From: Paenibacillus maysiensis | GTDB taxonomy: Bacteria; Bacillota; Bacilli; Paenibacillales; Paenibacillaceae | NCBI RefSeq assembly: GCF_000520815.1 | Contig: NZ_ASRY01000211.1 | Location: forward strand, 1-41,537 | Length of the DNA stretch: 41,537 nt | Direction of reading: 5' to 3' | Shown: positions 26,044 through 35,020 of the stretch, one piece after another | Layout: each line of letters starts with the position of its first letter | Numbering within the stretch: the first letter of the stretch is position 1 | The notes under the pieces: generated by a model | Databases searched by the model: none | Seen by the model: the letters and a program-made list of their open reading frames with translations, nothing else | Told to the model about the DNA's origin: nothing | Translations under genes and position numbers: made by a program

Positions 26044-29000
26044 ATGAATACAAGTCTGGATCAAAATATTTTGCTGCGGGCAGGCGACCTGTCCTTCACC
26101 TTCTTGAGCAGCGGTGATGTATACAAAATCGCCCACGGCTCAACCATGATCAATCAACTGCTGACCAATTCCGTCGACGGTTCCCTGAACAACCTGTACT
26201 TACGACTGTACCGTCCGTCCGGCGTCAGCATCACTCCCCTGCTTGGAGTCCGTTCACCCGGAGTAGTACGACAAACGGATCAACAGATTATTTGGGAAGG
26301 CATTACGTCAGGTGTCGGCTATCAGGTGACATTCACGCTAAGCCGCCTCGGGGTATGGTTCTGGGATGTAACTCTACAGGGCGATGACGTGGAAGCTGAT
26401 ATCGTGTACGGTCAGGATATCGGCATTGCGGATACAGCGGCTGTACGCAGTAATGAAGCTTATCTGTCTCAATATATCGACCATACCGTCTACCATGACG
26501 AACAAAGAGGCTATACGGTTTGCTCCCGTCAAAACCAGCCGCAAAGTCAGGCGTTCCCTTACATCCAGCAGGGCTCGTTGACTCGCACCGTCGGTTATTC
26601 GACGGACGGATTTCAGTTCTTTGGGCTTTCGTACAAAGAAACGAACGAGCCGGAAGCACTGCGCCGTGATTCGCTCGCCAATGAAGTGTACCAGTACGAA
26701 TTCGCCTATACGGCGCTGCAATCCGAGCGGGTAAAGCTCGCCGGGGAAGCACGCTTTACCTTTTACGGCCTGTTCCAGCCCAATCATCCGACTGCCGTTA
26801 CAAAGCTGGAGTACCAGGAACTGGTAACGAAAGCACGCGAAGAAGTAGCAACTATTATGGATACTGCTTCCGAGACCGCTATCCCGGCGCACGCCACAAG
26901 GAATCTCCAAACTGGGCGCGTGGCCCCAGCCCGGAACATCGGGGAGCCGCTACGCACGCTGGATATGACCGCAGCCGAGTTGGATCAGCTCTTCCCGAAA
27001 CGACAGGAAGAAGAGCATGACGGCGACACGTTGCTCTCCTTTTTCACGGACAGCTATGAACATGTCGTACTCAAATCCAAAGAGCTTCGTGTAGAGCGTC
27101 CCCACGGGCATATTTTAATGGGCGGGCATTACGCGGGAGGTAAGGAAGAAACCATTACAACCACCTCCTATATGTACGGGGTGTTCAACTCCCAGCTTGT
27201 GATCGGCAACACGAATTTCAATAAAATGATCACAAACGCGCGTAATGCGCTCAATATTCCAAAAACATCCGGTCAGCGTATCTATGTCGGAATCCATGGG
27301 AAATACCGTTTGCTCACGATGCCTTCCCTGTTCGAGATCGGCTTTAACTATGTGCGCTGGTATTACAAAACCACTGACGATATGCTCATCATTACAAACC
27401 ATACCAACGCCGATACGCCAGAAGTACGGCTTCACGTGCGCTCGGCAAGCGGCAAAGCCTATCCGTTCCTCGTGACTCAGCAAATGTCCATGCATGTGAA
27501 CGAATATGAGCTTCCATTCCATGTGGAACGGGATGGCGAGGCCCTGCTCTTCCGCGCAGATCCATCCTCCCTGAGCGCCGAAGCCTATCCGGACCTGTTG
27601 TACCGGATGCAGGTACAAGGCGCTCCGTTACAGCAAGTGAGCGACGCTCACACACTGCTACAGGGTACAGCCTCCCCCGATGCATCTCTGGTCGTGCTGG
27701 AGTTGGGCCACAGCAGCGAATGGACCTGCACCGTGCAAGGCTGGCTGCATGGGCATTCGGCCGGGAAGAGCCAAGCACACGTGGAACGCGATGCCTCTTT
27801 CGAGGCTGAGCGTGAGCGCTATCGGCAATATTTTGCCGGGCTGATGAACGGCTTCCATCTGACGCGTAGCGGACATGAAACGAGCGAGCTGTTCCGTGTG
27901 AATGCGGTGGCCTGGTGGTATACCCACAATATGCTTGTCCACTATTCCGTGCCTCATGGTCTGGAGCAATACGGTGGTGCAGCTTGGGGAACACGCGATG
28001 TATGTCAGGGCCCGGTGGAATATTTTTCAGCCGTACAAAAGTTTGACGAAGTCCGTTCCATTCTGCTGACCGTGTTCAGCCATCAGTACGAGGATAGCGG
28101 AAACTGGCCGCAATGGTTTATGTTCGACAACTATACTCGCGTTCAACAAGAAGAGAGCCACGGTGATATTATCGTCTGGCCGCTCAAGGTACTGGGAGAT
28201 TATTTGACCGCTACCCGGGATTACAGTATTCTGGAAGAAAATGTACCCTACACCAACCGGCATAGTTTTGATTATACAAAACAGACCGCGACCCTCATGG
28301 AACACGCGATGAAGGAAATCGAATATATTCGAGCGAATTTCCTTCATGATACACATTTGTCGGCCTACGGCGACGGCGATTGGGATGACACGCTCCAGCC
28401 AGCCAACGCTCAATTGAAGCAATACATGGCGAGCAGTTGGACCGTTGCACTCACCTATCAGGTGGTTAGCAACTTTGCTGCTGCGCTGGAGCAAGCCCCC
28501 GCAGGCGTCGTAAGCGGAGCCGCCGAGATCGCACAGGAGCTGCACCAGATGGCCGAAGGCATCCGCAAGGACTTCAACCGCTACATGCTGGAGAGCGGTA
28601 TTATCCCAGGCTTCGTGTATATGGAAGAGCCCAGTCAGCCCAAGCTGATGCTCCATCCGTCCGATACGGAGACGGGGATTCACTACCGCTTGCTGCCGAT
28701 GACACGCAGCATGATCAGCCAGCTGCTCACGCCGGAGCAAGCATCGGCTCATGAGCAGCTCATCCGTGAGCAGTTCCTGTGCCCGGATGGCGTGCGTCTG
28801 ATGAACCGCCCTGCACAGTACGATGGTGGTGTGAGTTCGCACTTCAAGCGCGCAGAGCAAGCGGCCAACTTCGGACGCGAGGTCGGGCTGCAATATGTGC
28901 ATGCCCATATCCGCTTTGCGGAAGCCATGGCCAAGCTCGGTCGCAAAGATGACGCCTGGCACAGCCTGAGGCTCATCAACCCAGTCGGCATTCGAGCGTC

Positions 29001-29484
29001 CGTACCAAACGCCGAATGGCGCCAGAGCAACGCGTATTTCAGCAGCTCGGACGGCAAATTTAATACCCGCTACGAAGCACAAGAGCGGTTTGGTGAACTG
29101 CGTGAAGGAGCCGTTCCCGTCAAAGGCGGCTGGAGAATCTACTCCAGCGGTCCAGGGATTTATATGAATCAGCTCATATCGAATGTCCTTGGTATCCGTC
29201 AGTCGGGCGAAGACCTGATCCTGGACCCTGTACTTCCAGATGATCTTGACGGACTGGAATTTGAATTTTCCTTTGCCGGGAAACCCGTTACCTTCGTTTA
29301 CCGCCTGCTGCAAGAGCATAACAGCGGTGAGCAAGGCCGCGCGGTATTGAACGGAACACCGCTGGAGAGCGAGCCAGCCGACGACAATCGCTACCGTTCG
29401 GGTGCCCTGCGCATCAAGCGCAAGACCTTCGAGCAGGCGCTAGCAGAACATGACGGTGTACACCGTCTGGAGATTATTTTATAA
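26044..29484 (+). CDS. GH94 phosphorylase, probably 1,2-beta-oligoglucan phosphorylase
   Basis: A cytoplasmic protein of about 1146 residues, much longer than cellobiose phosphorylase (about 800) and close to Listeria Lin1839, which phosphorolyses beta-1,2-glucooligosaccharides to glucose 1-phosphate. The catalytic-acid segment YGDGDWDDTLQP is at about residue 777. WGTRDVCQGPVEY and a C-terminal GH94 cap (IYSSGPGIYMNQLISNVLG) are typical of the family. The ATG at 26044 is preceded by GAGG at 11 bases; an in-frame TTG directly before it is unlikely to be the start. It forms an operon with the GH3 and LacI genes. Phosphorolysis would save ATP by giving a phosphorylated sugar directly. Specificity rests on length and gene neighbours, not on binding-site analysis. 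Confidence 0.88.
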   Translation: MNTSLDQNILLRAGDLSFTFLSSGDVYKIAHGSTMINQLLTNSVDGSLNNLYLRLYRPSGVSITPLLGVRSPGVVRQTDQQIIWEGITSGVGYQVTFTLSRLGVWFWDVTLQGDDVEADIVYGQDIGIADTAAVRSNEAYLSQYIDHTVYHDEQRGYTVCSRQNQPQSQAFPYIQQGSLTRTVGYSTDGFQFFGLSYKETNEPEALRRDSLANEVYQYEFAYTALQSERVKLAGEARFTFYGLFQPNHPTAVTKLEYQELVTKAREEVATIMDTASETAIPAHATRNLQTGRVAPARNIGEPLRTLDMTAAELDQLFPKRQEEEHDGDTLLSFFTDSYEHVVLKSKELRVERPHGHILMGGHYAGGKEETITTTSYMYGVFNSQLVIGNTNFNKMITNARNALNIPKTSGQRIYVGIHGKYRLLTMPSLFEIGFNYVRWYYKTTDDMLIITNHTNADTPEVRLHVRSASGKAYPFLVTQQMSMHVNEYELPFHVERDGEALLFRADPSSLSAEAYPDLLYRMQVQGAPLQQVSDAHTLLQGTASPDASLVVLELGHSSEWTCTVQGWLHGHSAGKSQAHVERDASFEAERERYRQYFAGLMNGFHLTRSGHETSELFRVNAVAWWYTHNMLVHYSVPHGLEQYGGAAWGTRDVCQGPVEYFSAVQKFDEVRSILLTVFSHQYEDSGNWPQWFMFDNYTRVQQEESHGDIIVWPLKVLGDYLTATRDYSILEENVPYTNRHSFDYTKQTATLMEHAMKEIEYIRANFLHDTHLSAYGDGDWDDTLQPANAQLKQYMASSWTVALTYQVVSNFAAALEQAPAGVVSGAAEIAQELHQMAEGIRKDFNRYMLESGIIPGFVYMEEPSQPKLMLHPSDTETGIHYRLLPMTRSMISQLLTPEQASAHEQLIREQFLCPDGVRLMNRPAQYDGGVSSHFKRAEQAANFGREVGLQYVHAHIRFAEAMAKLGRKDDAWHSLRLINPVGIRASVPNAEWRQSNAYFSSSDGKFNTRYEAQERFGELREGAVPVKGGWRIYSSGPGIYMNQLISNVLGIRQSGEDLILDPVLPDDLDGLEFEFSFAGKPVTFVYRLLQEHNSGEQGRAVLNGTPLESEPADDNRYRSGALRIKRKTFEQALAEHDGVHRLEIIL

Positions 29485-29496
29485 ATCAGGCATAGA

Positions 29497-29544
29497 GGCA
29501 ACAAAGCGATGGCGATCTTGCGGGATCGCCCTTTGCTGCTTGCC
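29497..29544 (+). other. Intercistronic stem-loop before lacI-type gene
   Basis: GGCGATC pairs with GATCGCC around a six-base loop; CAAAG/CTTTG and GGCA/TGCC extend the stem with bulges. No T-run follows, so it may be an mRNA processing or stability element. A spurious ATG at 29509 lies inside it. Confidence 0.5.
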
Positions 29545-29565
29545 CGTCAAGAAGGAGGAAACGAT

Positions 29566-30570
29566 GTGGTCAGCATTAAAGATATCGCCAAACAGGCGGG
29601 CGTTTCCATATCTACCGTTTCATACGCTTTGAACGGCAGTGATAAGGTAACAGAAGAGACCTGCGCACGTATTTTAGCCATTGCCAAAGAGCTTAACTAT
29701 GTGCCGAATGCCGCCGCACGTAATCTCAAAAAAAGGGAAACCAAAATTATCGGCGTCTTCCTAACCGATTTCCGCGGAGACGTTTATGGAGATTTGCTGT
29801 ATGGCATCAAGGAGATTTTGAACCGAAAAGACTATGACCTCATCGTATGCAGCGGCAAGCAATCCCACCGAATGCTGCCGGAGCGCATGATCGATGGAGC
29901 CATCATACTGGATCAGACGTTCGATAGTCAGGAACTGCTGAACTACGCCGAGCGTGGGCATAAAATTGTCGTACTTGACCGCGAGTTAAATCATCCTAAC
30001 ATTAACCAGGTGCTGCTGGATAACAAGGCAGGTGCCGCTCTCGCGGTGGAGCATCTGCTGGAAATGGGACACCGCAAGCTGTATGTTGTCACCGGACCAG
30101 ACGGCTCTTATGATTCATGGCAGCGTATGCAGGCGGTCAAGCAGACGATCGAGCGCAGCGGCACCGCCGAAATGATCGAAATTGGCGGCGATTTTGAGAA
30201 ATCGGGCGGCGAACAGGCGGCCGAGATCATTTTGCAGCAACATGCCAGCCCGGATTCGGGACCCGTCGCGGTATTCTGTCTCAATGATGAGATGGCAGTA
30301 GGCTTTTACAATCGAATGGCTCAGTCGGAGCTTACCATCGGCAAGGACATTCATATCGTCGGCTTTGATAATATCGAGCTGGCACAATATATTCAGCCCC
30401 GTCTGACGACCATTGATTATTCCAAGCGCAAATGGGGCGCTGTAGCTGCCGAGCAGGTTCTCAAAATCATTGCAGGAGAAGACGTGGAGCATGAACGGTT
30501 GTACGTTACACTCGTCCAAAGGGAATCCGCAGGCGCAGCATTCAGCAATCCAGATCAACAGAATGCCTGA
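29566..30570 (+). CDS. LacI-family transcriptional regulator
   Basis: A 334-residue regulator. The N-terminal helix-turn-helix reads SIKDIAKQAGVSISTVSYALNG, followed by the LNYVPNAAARNLK hinge segment. A periplasmic-binding-protein-like sensor domain starts at IIGVFLTDF and ends near GFDNIELAQYIQPRLTTIDY. The start is GTG at 29566, seven bases after AAGGAGG and directly before the helix-turn-helix; the nearby ATG at 29564 is out of frame, and the longer frame starts inside a hairpin. It is last in the GH3-GH94 operon. The two GAAACGTTTC palindromes in the divergent promoter region are of the type LacI/CcpA proteins bind and are its most likely operators. The inducer is probably a beta-1,2-glucooligosaccharide. 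Confidence 0.93.
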   Translation: MVSIKDIAKQAGVSISTVSYALNGSDKVTEETCARILAIAKELNYVPNAAARNLKKRETKIIGVFLTDFRGDVYGDLLYGIKEILNRKDYDLIVCSGKQSHRMLPERMIDGAIILDQTFDSQELLNYAERGHKIVVLDRELNHPNINQVLLDNKAGAALAVEHLLEMGHRKLYVVTGPDGSYDSWQRMQAVKQTIERSGTAEMIEIGGDFEKSGGEQAAEIILQQHASPDSGPVAVFCLNDEMAVGFYNRMAQSELTIGKDIHIVGFDNIELAQYIQPRLTTIDYSKRKWGAVAAEQVLKIIAGEDVEHERLYVTLVQRESAGAAFSNPDQQNA

Positions 30571-30615
30571 TGAACGCCGCAGAAGCCCCCAATTACACGC
30601 TATCCTGCAAAAAAA

Positions 30616-30660
30616 AAAGAACTTCCACTGCCCCGGAACACGGGTTGGAAGTTCTTTTAG
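30616..30660 (+). terminator. Terminator after lacI-type gene (bidirectional)
   Basis: AAGAACTTCCA pairs with TGGAAGTTCTT, with A- and T-runs outside. It serves the plus-strand operon and the converging minus-strand racemase-like gene. Confidence 0.85.
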
Positions 30661-30673
30661 TCATGCTTATTTT

Positions 30674-31372
30674 TCAACCTAACCAATCCTCAAGCAAATT
30701 CATCAACGACCGTAAGGGATTGCCAATCGCCTGACCCGTCTCCAGTTCCACCTGCAATGCAGCATCAACCATAGATAACTGCGCCACAGCCAGGGTTCTG
30801 TCTGGATCAGCCTCTCTCATTTCATGTAATGCACGAACCAGCACTTCCATATATTCGTCTTTGCGACCTTGCATAATCAGTTCAAAAGCGTGCTCCACCA
30901 CCTTGACCTCTATCAACGAAGAGATATCTGGCTTGCCTAACAGGGCCGCTATATGATAAAGACGCTTCATCGTTCCCTCTACAGTAGCCGGATTCGTAAA
31001 TACCAAGGTCCGTGGCAACAGATCATCGCATATCTCATGGAAAAAGGGCTCATCCAGCGTTATCACGGGTGTAGGTATTGTCAGTTGAACCTTTTCCGCC
31101 AAGACTATATAATTCGTGCACGTAATCAAAATTACATCTACGCCGCTTTGGCCCATCCATTCCAGCTGCTCTTCTACCTTCCGACTGGCATCCGCTGCCG
31201 AGAAGTCTGGATCAGATGAAACTCTGTACATGAGTGCAGGGTCCACAAAATGCTCCAGCTCCACCTCATAAGGAGCAAAAGCCCGTTCCACATAGGCAAT
31301 ATTCGAGTGATGCGCATGCAGGCAGCCTACCCTCTGTTTAAAACTCCCCATCATCCCATCCCCACTCATCAT
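30674..31372 (-). CDS. Aspartate/glutamate racemase-like protein
   Basis: About 225-232 residues, cytoplasmic, with the fold signature of the Asp/Glu/hydantoin racemase superfamily. ILITCTNYI carries the first catalytic-type Cys. At the place of the second Cys, the sequence reads VAQLSMVDAA, so the usual Cys is absent and true racemase activity is doubtful. The start is uncertain: several ATGs lie in MMSGDGMMGSF, and GGGGATGGG before the fourth favours a start a few codons inside. It is a single gene between two terminators or gaps. The substrate is not indicated by neighbours. Confidence 0.7.
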   Translation of the reverse strand: MMSGDGMMGSFKQRVGCLHAHHSNIAYVERAFAPYEVELEHFVDPALMYRVSSDPDFSAADASRKVEEQLEWMGQSGVDVILITCTNYIVLAEKVQLTIPTPVITLDEPFFHEICDDLLPRTLVFTNPATVEGTMKRLYHIAALLGKPDISSLIEVKVVEHAFELIMQGRKDEYMEVLVRALHEMREADPDRTLAVAQLSMVDAALQVELETGQAIGNPLRSLMNLLEDWLG

Positions 31373-31446
31373 GTTTCCATCATTTTAGCAGGGATAGGGT
31401 AGTTAGGGAATCACCTTAACTATCAGTCATGCCGTGAATGTCGTTT

Positions 31447-32667
31447 TTAAAATTTTCCGTTCGTATTTTTCCACTCTGCTTTAGCCGGAATGTCCTGAAC
31501 TACATCCCAATGCTCTGCTACTTTGCCGTTCTCTACACGCCACATATCATAGACAGCGGTCAATGTTCCCTTGGGCGATTTGATTTCACTCACAACCAGC
31601 ACGAAGTTCCCTTCTCCAATGACCATGTGGACCTGATCATATCCAAAGGAAGCTCCCTGGCTTCCCGCTGCGGAGAATGCTTGCTTCAGATTGGACACAC
31701 CGTCACCAAAAAAGGGATTATGCTGAATGTAATGATCACCATTATAGTAGCTTTCCAGTGCAGCGCGGTTCTTGCCAACCAGAATATCATCGACAAACTT
31801 GCGGATCAACGCTTTGTTCGTCTCGGTTTTATTGCGATCTGTGATTTGAGTTGCTCCGTCAATCATCGTACGTCCACTTGGATTGGCTGGAGCCGAATCC
31901 TGAATGTTGTCCCAATGCTCAACGATTTTACCATTGCTATCAAAGCGGAAAATATCAAAGACAATGCTTGATTTCCCTGCAATTGTCGTTTTATAATGAA
32001 CCGCTACAAAATTCCCATCCTGAAGCACACGGTGGATTTCAACCTTTGTATTAGCTTCCTTTAATTGGCTTATTCCTTGCAGCAAGGCATCTCTACCGCT
32101 GGCAAAGCCCAGATTGTGCTGAATGTACTGATCCTTGCTGATCCAAGTCTCGGCCGCTTTCGTATCTCCGGTTTCAAAGCTTTTCAGGATTTCAACGACC
32201 TTATCCTTATTACTCACCCCGATTTGCACCGTTTGGCTGGCCGGGTCCCAAATCACTTGCTTACCCCACGCTTCTTTGACGACATCAACCGGAACATAGG
32301 TTACCCCTTGTTTCGTCAAGATGGTCGAGGTGGACAGCGGTACCTTAATCCCGTTGATTTGCGCTTCCGGACTGCCTGACACCAGTACAACCGTCGCCTG
32401 ATCATACCGAATGGTCGTGCTTTGACGCGCCGTATTGAACGTAATATGCTTGGAATCCAGCGGAATCCCCAAACTGGAGGCCAGTTGTCTCAAAGGAATT
32501 AAGACCTGCTTATTTCTCACGATAGGAGCGATCTTGTAAGCCTCTTTCTTGCCATCTACCCAAACCTGGATACCTGTAGCGGGTTTTACCTCGGCAGCTA
32601 AAGCAGGCACAGCAGAAGACAGCACAAGCAAGCCAGCGAGTGCAGCGGTAACCGTATGTTTTTTCAT
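31447..32667 (-). CDS. Secreted protein: copper amine oxidase N-like domain plus two NTF2/SnoaL-like domains
   Basis: A 406-residue exported protein. A Sec signal peptide ends near VPALAAE. Residues about 35-150 are a 'copper amine oxidase N-terminal'-type domain (VLIPLRQLASSLG, TYVPVDVVKEAWG), common in Paenibacillus wall-associated proteins. Two related SnoaL/NTF2-like domains follow, about 155-265 and 285-395. Each has a YIQHN motif and ends in a VEHWDN/AEHWDV segment, showing an internal duplication. YIQHN and EHWD are seen in SnoaL-like proteins of unknown function. AGAGGGG precedes the ATG. Enzymatic activity is unproven; a binding role at the envelope is possible. Confidence 0.8.
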   Translation of the reverse strand: MKKHTVTAALAGLLVLSSAVPALAAEVKPATGIQVWVDGKKEAYKIAPIVRNKQVLIPLRQLASSLGIPLDSKHITFNTARQSTTIRYDQATVVLVSGSPEAQINGIKVPLSTSTILTKQGVTYVPVDVVKEAWGKQVIWDPASQTVQIGVSNKDKVVEILKSFETGDTKAAETWISKDQYIQHNLGFASGRDALLQGISQLKEANTKVEIHRVLQDGNFVAVHYKTTIAGKSSIVFDIFRFDSNGKIVEHWDNIQDSAPANPSGRTMIDGATQITDRNKTETNKALIRKFVDDILVGKNRAALESYYNGDHYIQHNPFFGDGVSNLKQAFSAAGSQGASFGYDQVHMVIGEGNFVLVVSEIKSPKGTLTAVYDMWRVENGKVAEHWDVVQDIPAKAEWKNTNGKF

Positions 32668-33019
32668 GAATGTAAGCCCCTCTCATCTTGTAAAATAATA
32701 TAGAAAACGATTTCCTTATATGTAACTACTTAGGTTACACCTTACCACGAAAAAGAAGAATTTACAACATCCTACCCTATCCTTTAAACCCCCATGGATT
32801 CTTTTGAAACTTCAATGCCCCTCCTTTCAAACTCTTATATTTGGAGCCAGTAAAACAGCAAGCTACAACCTTAGAATAAAGGATACCGTGGTTAATAACA
32901 ATGTATGTTTATGGGCTAACAGATGAATTTATGATAAAGCCACAAATAAGCGGGTTCTATCACCAAGCGAATGAACGCTTTTGAACAGAAAACCCGCTTC
33001 TTTACACGACATATACCCT
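32668..33019. other. Intergenic region with terminator hairpin
   Basis: About 350 bases. It should contain the promoter of the secreted NTF2-like protein (minus strand). AAGCGGGTT at 32948 pairs with AACCCGCTT at 32990 around an inner AAGCG/CGCTT stem, followed on the minus strand by T-containing sequence. This is the likely terminator of the GntR/ABC/CcdC-like operon. No other gene was seen. Confidence 0.65.
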
Positions 33020-33505
33020 TTAGACCGATAACGTTCTCCGAAACTTAATGAAGCTCCCAATTCGCCAGATGGAGATATAGACGAGCGCCATCGTAATCGC
33101 CAATACACTAATCTCGGTCGTACCCAAGCTGCTGAGATATTGGGTCAACATAATGCGAATTAAGATAATGGTAATAATAATGTATTTAAAATATTTGTTT
33201 GGCTTGGGATAAATATGGCCGTCGTCCCGTCTCTCGTATGCCGTATGCAGCAGAATGACGTAACCAAACACCGCACCTAACAGCCCGGCAGCCAATAGCT
33301 CCCAAAAGGCGGGAAGCGCATGCGTTTGACCGGGAATATGCATCAATTGGTACACAGACATCATCATGAGTGGGAATGCGATAAATAAGGGGAGCAAAAG
33401 ACGGACTCCGTTTCCTTTTACCGGTCCCCCTCGTCTTTTGGTTCTCAACCAGATCATCAGCCCCACCAAAACAGCCAACAATGCATAGATGAATATCGTC
33501 GTCAT
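33020..33505 (-). CDS. CcdC-like membrane protein (DUF1453 type)
   Basis: A 161-residue integral membrane protein with about five transmembrane segments (first FIYALLAVLVGLMIWL, last VLAITMALVYISIWRIG). Length, Arg-rich loop after helix 1 and HTAYERRDDGHIYPKPN in the central loop resemble B. subtilis CcdC (YneJ), which despite its name is dispensable for cytochrome c maturation. It is last in a minus-strand string behind a GntR regulator and an ABC transporter, 37 bases after the permease gene, and probably belongs to that transcript. Function unknown. Confidence 0.7.
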   Translation of the reverse strand: MTTIFIYALLAVLVGLMIWLRTKRRGGPVKGNGVRLLLPLFIAFPLMMMSVYQLMHIPGQTHALPAFWELLAAGLLGAVFGYVILLHTAYERRDDGHIYPKPNKYFKYIIITIILIRIMLTQYLSSLGTTEISVLAITMALVYISIWRIGSFIKFRRTLSV

Positions 33506-33542
33506 GGTGAAACTCCTTTCCTATATATCTTTTGAGACGATG

Positions 33543-34319
33543 CTAAATCGACAGTTTCTTCTCCAGCAAATAAGCGTTCAGCCGGATTATTGCATATGCA
33601 GCCAACCAACTGATCAACACAGCAACCGGGAAGTGCCATGTAAAGGGAAGCCATTGTCCCGCATAGGCATGGTCAAACTGCTTATAAATCCCTTGATCGC
33701 TTGACCAATAAAAGACGCTCCCTCCACCCATCAACACAATCCAGAGAATCGGGCTGATCGGTCTCCATGTGCTGAATTTTGTACTAACTGTAAGCAGACC
33801 AAGCGCAATAACAAACGGGGTGAACGCGATAATCACCACAAACCAGTTAAATCCTGCAATGACAAAGGACGCTGCATCCGCAAACGTGTAAGGCTGTATG
33901 GTCGATGAGATGAACAGCGCGTACAGGGAACCCACCACAAACAGGAGCAATATCACGACAATAGTTTGTAAAATAGTAGCAACCCATTTGGCGCTAATCA
34001 GCCACATGCGCGGATAAGGAAGGGTCAGCCACCATCCGTAGGTGTCATTTTCCCATTCTCTTCTCAAACTTCCCACACCCATAAAAATGATCATGTACGG
34101 CAAGCCCAGGGTGACATACCACAGCCTTGTCAATTCGAGTTGGTTGTGAAGCGCGAAATACAAGGAAATAACGAACGCCGCAATTAGAAATAGCGAGAAA
34201 TAAACAAGTCTCCATGATCTGGGCAGTCGATTCCGGCTCTGCTTTCTCCAGCTACCTTTATTTCGAAATTCATGGCGTATCAATTCTTTGAACAGCCCTG
34301 ATGAATTCACACCTTCCAC
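33543..34319 (-). CDS. ABC transporter permease subunit
   Basis: A 258-residue membrane protein with six hydrophobic segments and a soluble, Arg-rich N-terminus (KELIRHEFRNKGSWRKQSRNR). It has no ATPase domain. The start overlaps the end of the ATP-binding subunit gene by 13 bases, so the two are translated together. The layout GntR-ATPase-permease is that of YtrA-type operons in Firmicutes, which respond to cell wall antibiotics. Here that link is only by analogy. Confidence 0.85.
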   Translation of the reverse strand: MEGVNSSGLFKELIRHEFRNKGSWRKQSRNRLPRSWRLVYFSLFLIAAFVISLYFALHNQLELTRLWYVTLGLPYMIIFMGVGSLRREWENDTYGWWLTLPYPRMWLISAKWVATILQTIVVILLLFVVGSLYALFISSTIQPYTFADAASFVIAGFNWFVVIIAFTPFVIALGLLTVSTKFSTWRPISPILWIVLMGGGSVFYWSSDQGIYKQFDHAYAGQWLPFTWHFPVAVLISWLAAYAIIRLNAYLLEKKLSI

Positions 34320-35020
34320 TCCTTTTTGTACAAATTGCGGAACACCTGATTCAGTGATCCATGCTCTCCACGCAGATCATCCGAATCACCGGACCATATC
34401 ACCCGCCCGCGGTCCATCATCACCGTGTAGTCAAACAAGCCTTCCACTTCCTGAATATCATGCGTACTCATGAGTATGGATTGCTGCCGATCCTCCAAAT
34501 AATCAATAATACCAGCCACGATTGCTTCTCTGGAAAGGACATCAATACCCGCAAACGGTTCATCCAGGATCATGAGCGGAACCTCACGCGCCAGACACAG
34601 AATCAGCAGCACACGTGCCTCCTGCCCGCGGCTCAACCCGGCCATTTTCAACTCCAGCTCCACGTCCATATGATCAGCCAGCTTATGCGCATCCTTCATA
34701 TTAAAGCCAGGCAAAAAGGACTGTCCCCACTCCAGTGTCTGCTGCACCGTATGATTGGGGTACCAGCGAGCCCGGTCAGGCAGGTAGGATATGCCACGGT
34801 TGGTTTCCCAGCCGGGTCTTTGCCCCAGCACCTCAAGACTGCCTCCGTCCGGCTGAATCAATCCGGTGATCGCCCGGAAAAAGCTGGACTTACCGCAGCC
34901 ATTGGGCCCAAGCACCCCTACAATGCGGCCCGCAGGAATGACGACATCCAATTGATCCAGCGCCTTTTTACTGCCATATTGCTTCGTGATATGGTTCGCA
35001 ACCACAATAGATTCCGTCAT
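34307..35020 (-). CDS. ABC transporter ATP-binding protein
   Basis: A 237-residue ATPase. It has Walker A GPNGCGKSS, a signature reading LSRGQEAR in place of LSGGQ, Walker B LMILDEPFAG and switch His in MSTHD. The Arg in the signature (SRGQ) is seen in a subset of Gram-positive ABC exporters of the YtrB/EcsA type. Its start overlaps the GntR gene stop by four bases (ATGA). It powers the permease encoded directly downstream. Confidence 0.92.
   Translation of the reverse strand: MTESIVVANHITKQYGSKKALDQLDVVIPAGRIVGVLGPNGCGKSSFFRAITGLIQPDGGSLEVLGQRPGWETNRGISYLPDRARWYPNHTVQQTLEWGQSFLPGFNMKDAHKLADHMDVELELKMAGLSRGQEARVLLILCLAREVPLMILDEPFAGIDVLSREAIVAGIIDYLEDRQQSILMSTHDIQEVEGLFDYTVMMDRGRVIWSGDSDDLRGEHGSLNQVFRNLYKKEWKV

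Noticed and set aside
28027..29334. 435-codon minus-strand ORF opposite the GH94 gene
   Set aside because: Shadow frame of a conserved enzyme gene; no ribosome binding site and no family features.
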